64,000 bases of DNA from Leuctra nigra (lineage: Eukaryota; Arthropoda; Insecta; Plecoptera; Leuctridae). A program made the position numbers and the translations under genes. The notes under the pieces were generated by a model, which had not been told where the DNA came from, ran no database searches, and saw only the letters and a program-made list of their open reading frames with translations. Each line of letters opens with the position of its first letter. Within the stretch, counting starts at the first letter, position 1. This document shows positions 1 through 8,890 of the stretch, in pieces. Where the stretch lies: NCBI GenBank assembly GCA_934045905.1, contig OW203762.1, positions 15,160,345 to 15,224,344 of the forward strand, read 5' to 3'.

Positions 1-218
1 GTCTTTAAAAAAACGATGCGCCAAGTCCTTTTTTTAAGTATTTCTCGGGGGTTGATATTTTTATTTCAATGGTACGATTAAAATTTGGAAAATTCGTTGA
101 CTTGGCTCCTTTTTTGATATCACTCCTTTTCAGTGCTGAATTTTTAGATTTCTTCTATTTTTTTTTATAGTTAAAGAGACTTGGCTGGTATTTTTACACG
201 GAGTGTTTTTTCTGGGTA
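1..218 (-). mobile_element. Family A Helitron-like repeat, 5' terminal arm (rest lies outside the window)
   Basis: This stretch is nearly identical to the outer arms of the copies ending at 28871 and 60692. It ends in CACGGAGTGTTTTTTCTGGG, which read on the minus strand is the element's 5' end (CCCAG...). The body of the copy lies to the left, outside the window. The element interrupts a LINE endonuclease reading frame at about 219, so it inserted after that LINE. The 5' end lacks the T that precedes CCC in the other copies. Confidence 0.85.
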
Positions 219-1357
219 CATCTTTCTATCCTCGAGATCTCGTGTTGATAACCACTTTTTATACATTTCCTTTTTTTCTATCACTAATTCTTCAACTTCT
301 TTGTTCCACCAATCTTTCCTTACTTCCTGTCTTACTTCTATGCCGAGAGCCTCATTTGCAGCTTCTAGGATAACCCTCTTTATCTTCTCATACAAATCCT
401 CCGCCTCCGCTTCATGCCAATCACCTTGAAACACATCGCTTATCTTCGCAGCGAGTCTCAATTTGTATAAAAATCTAATGGAGTCTTGACGTAGTAAGTC
501 CAACTGGAAACGGTCTTGCTGAATTCCAGTAAGACTCCGATCCCGTTTCTCCTTCCTTTTAACATCATGATTCCTAGGTTTGATATTAACACAAGCTCGA
601 ACCAAGTAGTGGTCGGTACCGCATTCAGCACCTCGGTACACTTTCACATCAGTGGTTTTTAAGAATGAAGATTTCCTCTGTATAACATAGTCAATGATAG
701 ACTTCCGTCCTAAAGTGGGCTGCGTCCAGGTATACTTATGAATTTCCTTGTGAGGAAAGAATCCATTGCATATTCGTAATGAAAATGCCTCACATAACCC
801 AATAAGACGCAACCCATTGTCATTAACATGCTCCTCACCAAATCTTCCCACCACTTCATCTCCTATTCTTCTACCAACTCTAGCATTGAGGTCTCCTGTC
901 AAAATAATTTCCTTCCTATGATTAATGTCACTCAAAAGTTTCGTCAGCTTACGTTCAAACTCGTCCTTCAAGCTCATTGTTGCATCTTCTGTAGGTGCGT
1001 ATACTGCTATAATTACAATACTGTGTCCACGCAATTCTAACTCCATCTTCATGAGTCTCTCATCTACCTCTTCCCAATTGCGGATGCAGCTCCGTAGTTT
1101 CTTGTGCAGAGCAATGGACACTCCAGCCTTGGCACGTTTGCACTTTGTTACTCCACTATAGAAATGTTATAATTGCCAATTTCCTCATTCCCTTGACCCT
1201 TCTTCTTCGTCTCTGTAAGCACCGTTATATCCATCTCATATTTCTCCAACTGGTCAAAGACTTCCTTCTGTTTAGTTCCTAACCCTTGCACATTCCATGT
1301 TCCAATATTCATGTTCCTTGTCCTTGCAAAAATTCGTCGTCGATTGAATCCGTCCAA
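219..1357 (-). pseudogene. LINE endonuclease domain, frameshifted and truncated
   Basis: Two overlapping minus-strand frames together make one exonuclease-endonuclease-phosphatase domain. The first (1357-1148) has the N-terminal motif MNIGTWNVQGLG and the catalytic-Glu motif VLTETKKK. The second (1121 down to 219) has AVYAPT, the metal-binding GDLNARVG and the C-terminal GTDHYLVRA (Asp-His pair). The switch of frame falls around 1155-1170, where the first frame stops just after NISIVE and the second is already open with FYSGVTK; a one-base loss explains it. In an intact element this domain nicks target DNA before reverse transcription. The frame is then cut at residue WLSTRDLEDRKMY by an inserted repeat. 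Such sequences are often annotated as craniofacial development protein 2-like, which is a LINE-derived name. It is not a working gene. Confidence 0.85.
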
Positions 1358-1720
1358 TATCCGAGGCTCAGCGTCTGTGTCTTGAGTACTGTTAGTTTTT
1401 ACAAGTACGGGATACTACCCCATAGCTAAACCCCCAACCTGGAGGACCAGAATTTTCTGTCAGGGTTTATTCCCTTAGTCAACTAGGTCCAGCTATTTCT
1501 GGGCGCCGGATATTCGCCCCCACCCTCTTCCGTTAGCTACATGACATACATCCATTGCATGCCATGCATTGCCCAGGGGTCACGCGACTCATGTCTTCGT
1601 GGACGTGGAAGTAGGATTTGTTGGCCTGTCATGTACATGACGACGAGCATTTCTCAGAGTTTTATTGCTATGCAGACGTTGACGATCCACATAGCCTCTG
1701 AGACTCACTGCCAACCATTT
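219..1720 (-). mobile_element. Non-LTR retrotransposon fragment (5' region and endonuclease)
   Basis: The minus strand reads an untranslated or ORF-leading stretch (about 1720 to 1358) followed by an apurinic-type endonuclease domain. No reverse transcriptase follows, because a family A repeat cuts the element at 219; the RT part, if it survives, lies beyond the left edge. A C-terminal remnant of the same broad LINE type is seen at 30715-31080. The upstream boundary near 1720 is uncertain. Confidence 0.7.
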
Positions 1721-1737
1721 AACCCCCTATTTAATTT

Positions 1738-1976
1738 CTAATTCAACTATTGATATTCCATAAAGATGACCGTCTGAATGCTTTGGCGATAGTTTAATTC
1801 CGATCGGTCTAGCCGTTTTCGAGATATGACGTCACTTCCGGTTTCAAAATGGCGGCTTCCGGTTGGTTTTATAAAAAGGCACCTCAGACGCCAAAAGTGC
1901 ACATGTGGTAAAAATATCAGATCGATTGGTTAAGCCGTTTAGGCTGTGGCGGTGATAGCGACGTTTCCTGATATCA
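1738..1976 (+). mobile_element. Family A repeat, internal fragment
   Basis: It contains one exact CCGGAAGTGACGTCAT site (reverse complement at 1826-1841), the preceding 'CGGTCTAGCCGTTTTCGAGAT' type module, and the block CCAAAAGTGCACATGTGGTA followed by CCTGATATCAT. Both ends of the element are missing. The same blocks occur in the same order at 61430-61610. Confidence 0.8.
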
Positions 1977-2625
1977 TAATCCTTTACTATAATACGCTTA
2001 AAAGAGAAGAACGTCGTCCCGTAGCAACGTGGCTGAAATTTTTGTTCTTTATACAAATCTTGAATTTTCCACCGATCAAGTTGAAACTCGCCAGTAATGT
2101 ACATAATTACGTGACTTGATTTATAGTAACACTTTCGCGACATTCTGTTCAGTATTTACCGAGTTATTCGTAAAAAACATCGCTTTTTCTGACCTCTTAA
2201 TTTTAAAAGTCAATTTCAATTGAGCAGTGAAAATCAATTTTAGTAGGCAGTGAAACTAATTTTCACAAATCGACCTGAACAATATTTGGCCATGGAATCC
2301 GGAGATCAGAAGTTGCGTTACGATTAGCGTCTATAGACATCGCGAATTTAACACAATTTTCAACGAAACTTGACTTTTCCTGTACATAATTTCAAGCGAA
2401 CTGGCAAGCAAAAGGTTTCGTTTGAATCCGATAAGTATTTAGAGAGATACTAAATATAAACCAAATTGTCATTGAAAAAGTCACTGTTTTCGAAACTTTC
2501 CAAATGTAGGAGTGAATCCATTTGGCAGTGAAGAAAATATTGGAATTTTACTGGAGACCTTGACTAGAATCATGGCAAACCAACATTTCATGTGAATAAA
2601 TGCTGACATTTTTGGAGTGGGTTAT

Positions 2626-2645
2626 GGGGGGGGGGGGGGGGGGGG
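2626..2645 (+). repeat. Poly-G tract (20 G)
   Basis: An uninterrupted run of 20 G within the old repeat. A shorter, interrupted G-rich run sits at the matching place in the copy at 51866-53215, so the tract grew from an existing G-rich block. Confidence 0.95.
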
Positions 2646-3112
2646 CGGCACAAGGGAACATTTCTGTCCACAGTGTATTTTATTGTTACCTTTTGATATT
2701 GGACCTAATTTCCAATATTACGTCTCTCATTTGATATGACTAAACAAGTATCAAGCAAGCAAGAATATACATTTTGTGCTGACTTCACATTTTATCAAAA
2801 GATTTTAGTTGGTACACCTACATAATATTGTATTGTTCATTGATGTTTTCATGTGTGCAGTGAATATGCGAACGATTAAATAATCAGGATAAGTTATAAA
2901 GTGGAAACATGCAAAAAATTGTATTGGGTAAATTTCGTAATTTTTTAAGTTTTTACATAAAAAGTGACGAACTTCGATTAAATCTCGATACCACTTTTCG
3001 TTCATGATAATTGCAAATCAAATCATATTCCATTTTAATATCAATCACGCCCAACCTCCTTGATCACGCCTATTTGTTTTAATTCAGTTTCAAATATTTA
3101 TTCTTATTTTGA

Positions 3113-3137
3113 CCCCCCCCCCCCCCCCCCCCCCCCC
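3113..3137 (+). repeat. Poly-C tract (25 C)
   Basis: An uninterrupted run of 25 C inside the old repeat. The true length is doubtful because such runs are prone to polymerase and assembly error. Confidence 0.95.
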
Positions 3138-3732
3138 GTGATGGACTTGGCCAGTCGCGTTGATCGGTTGCGGAGAAGAATACCCTAGACTATGATGTAC
3201 ATCTCCTGACACAATAATTAAATTGTAAACAGGATTCGACTAAATAAAATTTTGGAACCTGAATTCAATCATCATATAGGTAGATACATTTTATTCTGTT
3301 GTGTTTCAAATATTATAAAATCATTTTAATTTTATATACCATGCAACTGAAGTTTTTGTTTTTATTTAACATTGAGTCGTATCTGTTCATATTTTTTATA
3401 TATTGAGTTATTCACGATATATTTAAATATTTTAAAAATAGTTACATATGTTTTCTTTTTTTTCTAATTTACGTTGTACACTACAGGTGTGCATTGGGGT
3501 TAGTGTGGGGTTAGTATGCACCTTCCACAGATATAATTATAAAAAAGCCTTGATTTGCATTTATGATCAGTCATTCCGTGAGTTGATAAAAATTATCACG
3601 AGAGACAATTCTTTGCCAGCATATCAGAGTAGTTTTATTTTAATGGTGGTCCATCTTCAGTTATGCATTGCCTTGCCCAGAAAGATAGCAAATAGGGTCA
3701 TGATTACTTGGCGGGGCTCTCTAGTAATAATA

Positions 3733-5053
3733 CCCAGTAAACACATCATGCTGGCTAGATGAAGGCACGGTGATGGGCCAGTACCGGCCACTTTGGCAAG
3801 GTGCTGGCCACGAACAAGATGGTGCATTCAAAAATCATGCTGGCCAACATCGATGAAGCCGGTACTGGCCCAGTGCTGGCTGGCCTGCACGCGGCCACAT
3901 GCAGGCCAGCCAGCACTGGGCCGGTACCGGCTGGCCAGCATGCGGCCACATGCAGGCCAGCCAGCACTGGGCCAGTACTGGCTGGCCAGAACGCGGCCGG
4001 CAGCAAGTAGCTTGCATTGTGCTTGCGCACCTATACAGTTATAGCCTCTAGCAAGCGGATTGTTTTTTTATCGACAGTTATTTTTAAAATCAAAATAATA
4101 TAATTAAATCCGCATTCTCGCGTATGTTCTTAACGACAGCAGATCCGCTATAATAATTTTTTCCTTCAAAATCTTATTCGTTATTTAATTATTAATCTCA
4201 AAATAGAAAAAAATATGTTTTTCATTCGAATTCAGATTTTACATATCAAATGATACGAATGGATTGGATATTTCAAGCACAAATACGTACGTGCCGTCGC
4301 AGGCAATGAATTGATTTTTCCGTGTGCATTTACAAATTAACAAGAACACGTGTAATAATGTATCTGTAGTGGTACAAATATTTCCAGTTTCCTGATACAT
4401 TTGAGTCCATTCATCCCTCTGTCACTATTAGTCACTCTGCGCTCTAAACCCTCAGCTGTCGCCGTGGTCGTGTGGGTAAAGCGTCTGCCTTCTACCCAGC
4501 TTGCTTGTCGCCGTTCCGAGTTCGATTCCACGTCCTGTCATAACTAATCGATTTGCGTTTAATTTCAGAATAAAATCAACATTGTGATAATGACTGGAAA
4601 TATGTCGTCAGAATTTAATTACGATAAAAACTCGCTTAGTTATCACACATTTTAGTTTTACTTTAAATATTTGAATTCAAAATAACCGTTTATTTGGTTC
4701 CTAGTGGCCCCTGGTGGATAATAGTGGAAATGAGTTCAGGTCGGGTTCAGGCCCCATGCTGGCTTCGTTCAGGCTAGGTTCTGGCCAGAGTCTGGCGTCG
4801 TCAAGGCGCGATGCAGGCAAGGTGCTGGCCATACGGCACAATGCTGGCTACTTGCTGGCTGCGTGAAGGCCAGGACTCTGGCAAGGTGAAGGCTGAGTGC
4901 TGGCCAGCCGGTACAGGCAACGTTCTGGCCAAAGCGACACATTTTTACTGGGCCGGTACCGGCCACGGCTTTTGGCCGGTACCGGGCCAGTACTGGCCAG
5001 AGCAATTGGCCGGTACCGGCAGCATGCTGGCAGCACTTTGGGTGTTTACTGGG
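3733..5053. mobile_element. Non-autonomous TIR transposon with CTGGCC arrays at both ends
   Basis: The element is bounded by a perfect 12-bp terminal inverted repeat, CCCAGTAAACAC at 3733-3744 and GTGTTTACTGGG at 5042-5053. A TAATA sits directly on each side (3728-3732 and 5054-5058), a possible 5-bp target duplication, though the AT-rich context makes its length ambiguous. About 270 bp at the left end and 300 bp at the right end are packed with GCTGGCC, GGCCAGTACTGGCC and GGCCGGTACCGGCC motifs, while the middle (4020-4735) is AT-rich and carries a tRNA-like segment. There is no transposase. The arrays look like subterminal binding sites; the superfamily is not clear. Confidence 0.8.
4457..4538 (+). 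repeat. tRNA-like SINE head or tRNA pseudogene
   Basis: It has an A-box-like TGGTCGTGTGGGTAAAGCG and a B box GAGTTCGATTCC at 4518-4529, the spacing expected of an RNA polymerase III internal promoter. The flanks do not form a clean acceptor stem, so a SINE head or degraded tRNA is more likely than a working tRNA. It lies inside the TIR element 3733-5053. Confidence 0.5.
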
Positions 5054-5059
5054 TAATAA

Positions 5060-5389
5060 TCATCATCATCAGATAGCTTTTAAAAGGGGTGTAATTTCAC
5101 TGTTTTCACTGCCCTCTAGCTCGCAAATGGAACAACCTATTGTTTCCAAAATTGGTATGTGGTGTCAGGTGGGCCATAGCTCGAAATTAAGATATTTCGC
5201 AACAATGTGAGATTTCCCAATTTTGAGATCCAGTAGGCCGAAAATGCCACTTTGATGCTTACAGTAAAAGTGTTTGGTCTGCTCCTCAGTTTATTTACGG
5301 TAGTTTATTCAGTAGCATTTACGGTATGTTGAGTGACTGTGAGTGTACGGTACGACTTGGCTGGGTGGAGCGACCGCTCCACTAGATAA
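5060..5389 (+). mobile_element. Family A repeat, 3' terminal fragment with hairpin
   Basis: It carries the family's 3' block: a TCATCATCATC microsatellite, the 'CACTGCCCTCTAGCTCGCAAATGG' block, and the end GACTTGGCTGG followed by the palindrome GTGGAGCGACCGCTCCAC and CTAGAT. The ETS/CRE modules and 5' end are absent. It directly abuts the TIR element ending at 5053. Confidence 0.85.
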
Positions 5390-5456
5390 TTACATCGCGA
5401 AATAGCAGAAATTGATGCTTACCCCAGTGTCAACAATCAAATACAATCGGCATATT
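5382..5456 (-). repeat. Fragment of the fold-back element at 58562-58852
   Basis: This stretch (ATTACATCGCGAAATA... to ...ATACAATCGGCATATT) is the reverse complement of about 58675-58750 with few differences. It overlaps the end of the family A copy by a few bases, so the boundary is approximate. Confidence 0.65.
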
Positions 5457-5501
5457 TAAATACAGCACACAGATTGAAATTGTTTTGGTTACGGCCTTCT
5501 G

Positions 5502-5538
5502 AACGAGGCGTCTTAAACATTTTTCTTGACGCCTCGTT
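5502..5538. other. Perfect 11-bp hairpin
   Basis: AACGAGGCGTC at 5502-5512 is the exact reverse complement of GACGCCTCGTT at 5528-5538, with a 15-base loop. I cannot tell whether it is a MITE relic or an RNA structure; it lies about 420 bp upstream of the Ly6-like exon, in its presumed intron. Confidence 0.6.
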
Positions 5539-5954
5539 TGTCAAATGGTGCTTTGGTACATATATTCGAGAAATAAGGAACACTACTGGCCTCTGGTGTA
5601 TTCTTTGGTACTAGCCATAAGGGGGATCATGGAGGATATCAGGGGGATATTTAAATAAATAAATTATATTAATTTTACTTAAGTTGTTTATTATGACTGA
5701 AAAAGTTAACTTGTAACTAAATTTAAATTTAAATTGTTTCTCCTTTTTCACTGCCCCATGGAACCACAAACTTCAAAATAAAAAAGTGCATCTAAAACGT
5801 TTCCTGCCAGAAGTGGCTCCATCACGTACCTATCGCTTATTTGTTCGAATAGGTCGTCGATATTAGGTCAGCACTTTAGAGCCGAATAATATTCACTGGA
5901 TTTTGCCGAGAGCATACACAGAAGGCAATTTAAAAAATATGATCACCTTTTCAG

Positions 5955-6413
5955 ATAAACAACGAAGAAGATTTGGGATTAACTCCAAAGGAGGCACGTG
6001 ACCTTCGAAGACGGTTTGAGGAACATATAAGAATATACACGCGTGACGATCCACATATGAAGGCAAAGACACTCCCGTACATGGACCCCGGAGAAACGAC
6101 CAAAGATTGTGGACCTGAATGCGAATGCTGGGTTATGCTCTCCTTGGAGTGCGTTGATGGAGATGTTCATTGGGTTGAAATACGTGCAGGCCTCACGAAA
6201 CAGACTTTTGAAAAACTAAATAACGAGACTTGCAATAAGAATGTTAACGATCAGGGCGTCACATTTTGGGAGTGTGAGTGCAAGGACAAGGACAATTGTA
6301 ATGATGGTGTACTGCCTCAAGAAGCACGTGAGTTCAGCTGTCATGGCAATCATTCACAGAGGTCGTCTGCAGTTTACGTCATCATGTTCTTGCTACTCCT
6401 GATGAGGCTTTAA
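5955..6413 (+). CDS. Terminal exon of a Ly6/three-finger-like, GPI-anchored small protein
   Basis: The exon starts after a good 3' splice site (TCACCTTTTCAG at 5943-5954) and is open in one frame (INNEEDLGLTPKEARD...) to the stop at 6411-6413. An ATG is not needed, because the start lies in an exon upstream that I cannot place. The part visible encodes about 152 residues with eight cysteines clustered as DCGPECECW, LECV, ETCN, WECECKDKDNCN. The closing Cys-x-x-x-x-Cys-Asn pattern is typical of Ly6/uPAR domains. A hydrophobic C-terminus (AVYVIMFLLLLMRL) after a serine-rich spacer fits a GPI-anchor signal. Such proteins sit on the outer cell surface and modulate receptors, channels or septate junctions. 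Which family member this is cannot be told. A family with similar cysteine spacing remains possible. Confidence 0.65.
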   Translation: MNNEEDLGLTPKEARDLRRRFEEHIRIYTRDDPHMKAKTLPYMDPGETTKDCGPECECWVMLSLECVDGDVHWVEIRAGLTKQTFEKLNNETCNKNVNDQGVTFWECECKDKDNCNDGVLPQEAREFSCHGNHSQRSSAVYVIMFLLLLMRL

Positions 6414-6581
6414 AATAGCATACGTATCCAGGTTCTTATATCAGTTGCATTTAAACGATATGAAGTATTATTATGGATATCTAAATTGTATAAAGTTTAA
6501 GAAATATTGCCAAGTGTGTTTAAATTGTTAGCCAGTTTCAAATATATACTTTTTGTATAAAATGTCTTGTGATAAATTTGA

Positions 6582-6587
6582 AATAAA
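6582..6587 (+). terminator. Polyadenylation signal of the Ly6-like gene
   Basis: AATAAA lies 169 bp after the stop codon of the exon ending at 6413, in an AT-rich 3' UTR, and is followed within about 25 bases by a T-rich and then TGTAAG-containing stretch. It supports the view that 5955-6413 is the last coding exon. Confidence 0.6.
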
Positions 6588-6793
6588 ACCTTTTATTAAA
6601 CCAATGTAAGCTCTGAATTTTTCTTGAGGACTTCAAGTTTAATTCGAATAAGGGAAGTCTCATTAAAAAAATATTCTGAATTTGTAAATATCAACACAAC
6701 ATTAACATTTTCATTCATAAAATATAAAATTTAAATTTCATTTGACATTTTGGCGGGAAAATCTGTGTGTGTATGTGAGCCCGGTGATGTCAT

Positions 6794-7625
6794 TTCACAC
6801 TCACTCAACATACCGTAAATGCCTAATAAACTGAGGAGCAGACCAAACACTTTTACTGTAAGCAACAACATGGCATTTTCGGCCTACTGGATCTCAAAAT
6901 TGGGAAATCTCACATTGTTGCGAAATAACTTAATTTCGAGCTATGGCCCACCTGACAACATATACCAAATTTGGGAACAATACGTTATGCCGTTTGGGTG
7001 CGAGAGGGCCGTGAAAACAGTGAAATTACACCCCTTTTAAAAGCTATCTGATGATGATGATTCAGATATCAGGAAACGTTGCTATCACTGCCACAGCCTA
7101 AACGGCTGAACCGATCGATATGAAAATTTTACCACATGTGCACTTTCGGCGTCTAATGATACCTTTGTTCTTATAAATTTTTTGTGCCGCCATTTTTAAA
7201 CCGGAAGTGACGTCATATATCAAAAACGGCTGGACCGATTAGAACGAAATTAGCGCCATTCGATTTAGAAGGTCATCTATAAGGAATACCAATAGTGAAA
7301 GAAGAAATGTTCTATAACCTAAACCGGAAATGACGTCATAAAAATTACAAATCTGACTAAAATCATCTCTTATATCAATAACTACATATTCAGAAGGCAT
7401 GTTACATAACATTAATAGATACAAATTTTAGGTGGCAGTGATGTCAACCGCCATTTTGAAAACCGGAAGTGATGCCGTAACTCGAGAACGGCTGGACCGC
7501 TTGGAACGAAACTTTTGCTATACTTTGTAACATATTATTTATAGCATTAACACAGTAACAAGCACAACTTTTCTTAGCAACCAAATCACAAAATCTTATT
7601 TTTTAAAAGAATTATTTCTATAAAT
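6794..7625 (-). mobile_element. Family A repeat lacking both termini
   Basis: It begins in the block CACTCACTCAACATACCG and runs through the block ending in CCCTTTTAAAAGC, the GATGATGATGA microsatellite, one exact ETS/CRE site (7201-7216) and two diverged ones (about 7323 and 7463). The 3' hairpin and the 5' fold-back arm are missing. It lies about 200 bp beyond the poly(A) signal of the Ly6-like gene. Confidence 0.8.
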
Positions 7626-8211
7626 CTTTCGGTATCAATTACTTGAAAACTATTCATCCCACAATAATAATATTTTGTTTGTTTACATAAGACATGTTTA
7701 CTTTCAATATTTTAAGTTTCTAAGAGGATAATGCACCAAAAAGAAAACGTGTATGGTGTACAGTCATAAAATTTTATACAAATATAATATGATAATTATA
7801 TTGAGAATATTTAAAAACATTGTTTTAGATGGGGGGCAATTAGGGTGGCTTAGGGGGATTTTTTCGTAAAAATAAGTACGTTCACTAAATTTCAATCTTC
7901 TTCCACAATTTTAAAAAAAACTTTATGATTCTGAGCAGTAAACATATGATATTCCTCAAAAGTTAATATGTAATTTGTATTATTTTAATAGTTTTTTAGT
8001 TATGAGAAGGTTTTGTTATTTCTTCTCATTACGAGTTGCATCGCAAATACCATACTAAATATTTTTTTATCATACACTAAAGAAAACACTCAAAAAGATG
8101 CAGATCATAAGCTTCATCCAGTAAAAGTAGATGCATTTTGAATTTAACATTTTATTGGAAAAAAGTCTCCTAGTTTTAAAGTTTGTACAACTTGTAGCAT
8201 ATCGAGGCACC
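7626..8211. other. AT-rich interval, nothing recognised
   Basis: No open frame, RNA or repeat boundary can be supported. It separates two family A copies in opposite orientation and may include decayed family A sequence. Confidence 0.6.
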
Positions 8212-8890
8212 AATAAATATAATTCCGATCGGTCCAGCTGTTTTTGAGATATGACGTCACTTCCGGTTTCAAAACGGCGGTATATAAACAGTCATAAAAA
8301 GGCACCTAAGACGCCAAAAGTGCACATGTGGTAAAAATTTCAGATCGATCGGTTCAGCCGTTTGTAAGTGACCCCCGTCAATAGAGTTTCCTGATATCAT
8401 CAGAATCATCATAATCTTTTAAAAGGTGTTTAATTTCACGTTTTTCACGGCCCTCTAGCTCAAACGGAACAAACTATTATTCCCAAATTTTTGGTATATG
8501 TGGGGGGGGGGGGGGAGGCAAAGCTTAAAATTAAGATATATCGCAAAAATTTGAGATTTTCACATTTTAGATCCAGTAAGCCGAAAATGCCATGTTGTTG
8601 CTTACAGTAAAAGTGTTGGTCAGCTCATCAGCCATTTTATATTACAGTTAAGCCCCATTTATACGGTGCAATTTCTTGAACAACTTCTGTGACACAGAGG
8701 TTCTGCTCGTGCGCAGTATCACTTTTCACATGATAAAGGGAATCTGCACATGTGCAGAACTTTTGTGACACAGAAGTTGTTCAAGAAATTGCACCGTGTA
8801 AATGGGGCTTTAGGCATTTATATATGTTCTGTGGGAGTGTGGTTCGCACTCTAAGACTTGGCTGAGTAGCTCTACCGCTCCACTAGATTT
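8212..8890 (+). mobile_element. Family A repeat, 3' half, carrying a MITE
   Basis: It reads from the ETS/CRE module (exact site at 8251-8266), through the CCAAAAGTGCACATGTGGTA block and the CCCTCTAGCTC block, to the 3' end GACTTGGCTGAGTAGCTCTACCGCTCCACTAGA. The terminal palindrome is damaged here (AGCTCTACCGCTCCAC). A 159-bp MITE interrupts it at 8651-8809. Confidence 0.85.
8651..8809. mobile_element. PIF/Harbinger-like fold-back MITE with TTA duplication
   Basis: The ends AGCCCCATTTATACGGTGCA and its near-perfect complement form arms of about 48 bp that continue through TTCTTGAACAACTTCTGTGACACAGA. TTA flanks both ends (8648-8650 and 8810-8812). Other family A copies, for example near 61850, have an uninterrupted TTATTAGGCATTT at this place, which serves as an empty site. 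A 3-bp TTA target is characteristic of PIF/Harbinger elements. It has no coding capacity. Confidence 0.85.

Larger units (their letters stand above)
2300..3732 (+). repeat. Old dispersed repeat, copy 1 (paired with 51866-53215)
   Basis: Read on the plus strand, this region aligns block by block with the reverse complement of 51866-53215. Shared blocks include the CTTTTCCTGTA-ATAATTTC stretch near 2385, 'GAATCCATTTGGCAGTGAAGAAAAT' near 2515, a G-run near 2630, the 'CACTACAGGTGTGCATTGG' block near 3480 and the GGCGGGGCTCTCTAGT end near 3710. The copies are clearly diverged and I recognise no coding capacity in either, so the nature of the repeat is unknown. The right end of this copy is broken by the element starting at 3733. 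Confidence 0.7.

Noticed and set aside
3755..4044. Overlapping open frames in the CTGGCC arrays (also 4769-5056)
   Set aside because: They exist on both strands and in several frames only because of the repeated words; the translations are low complexity.
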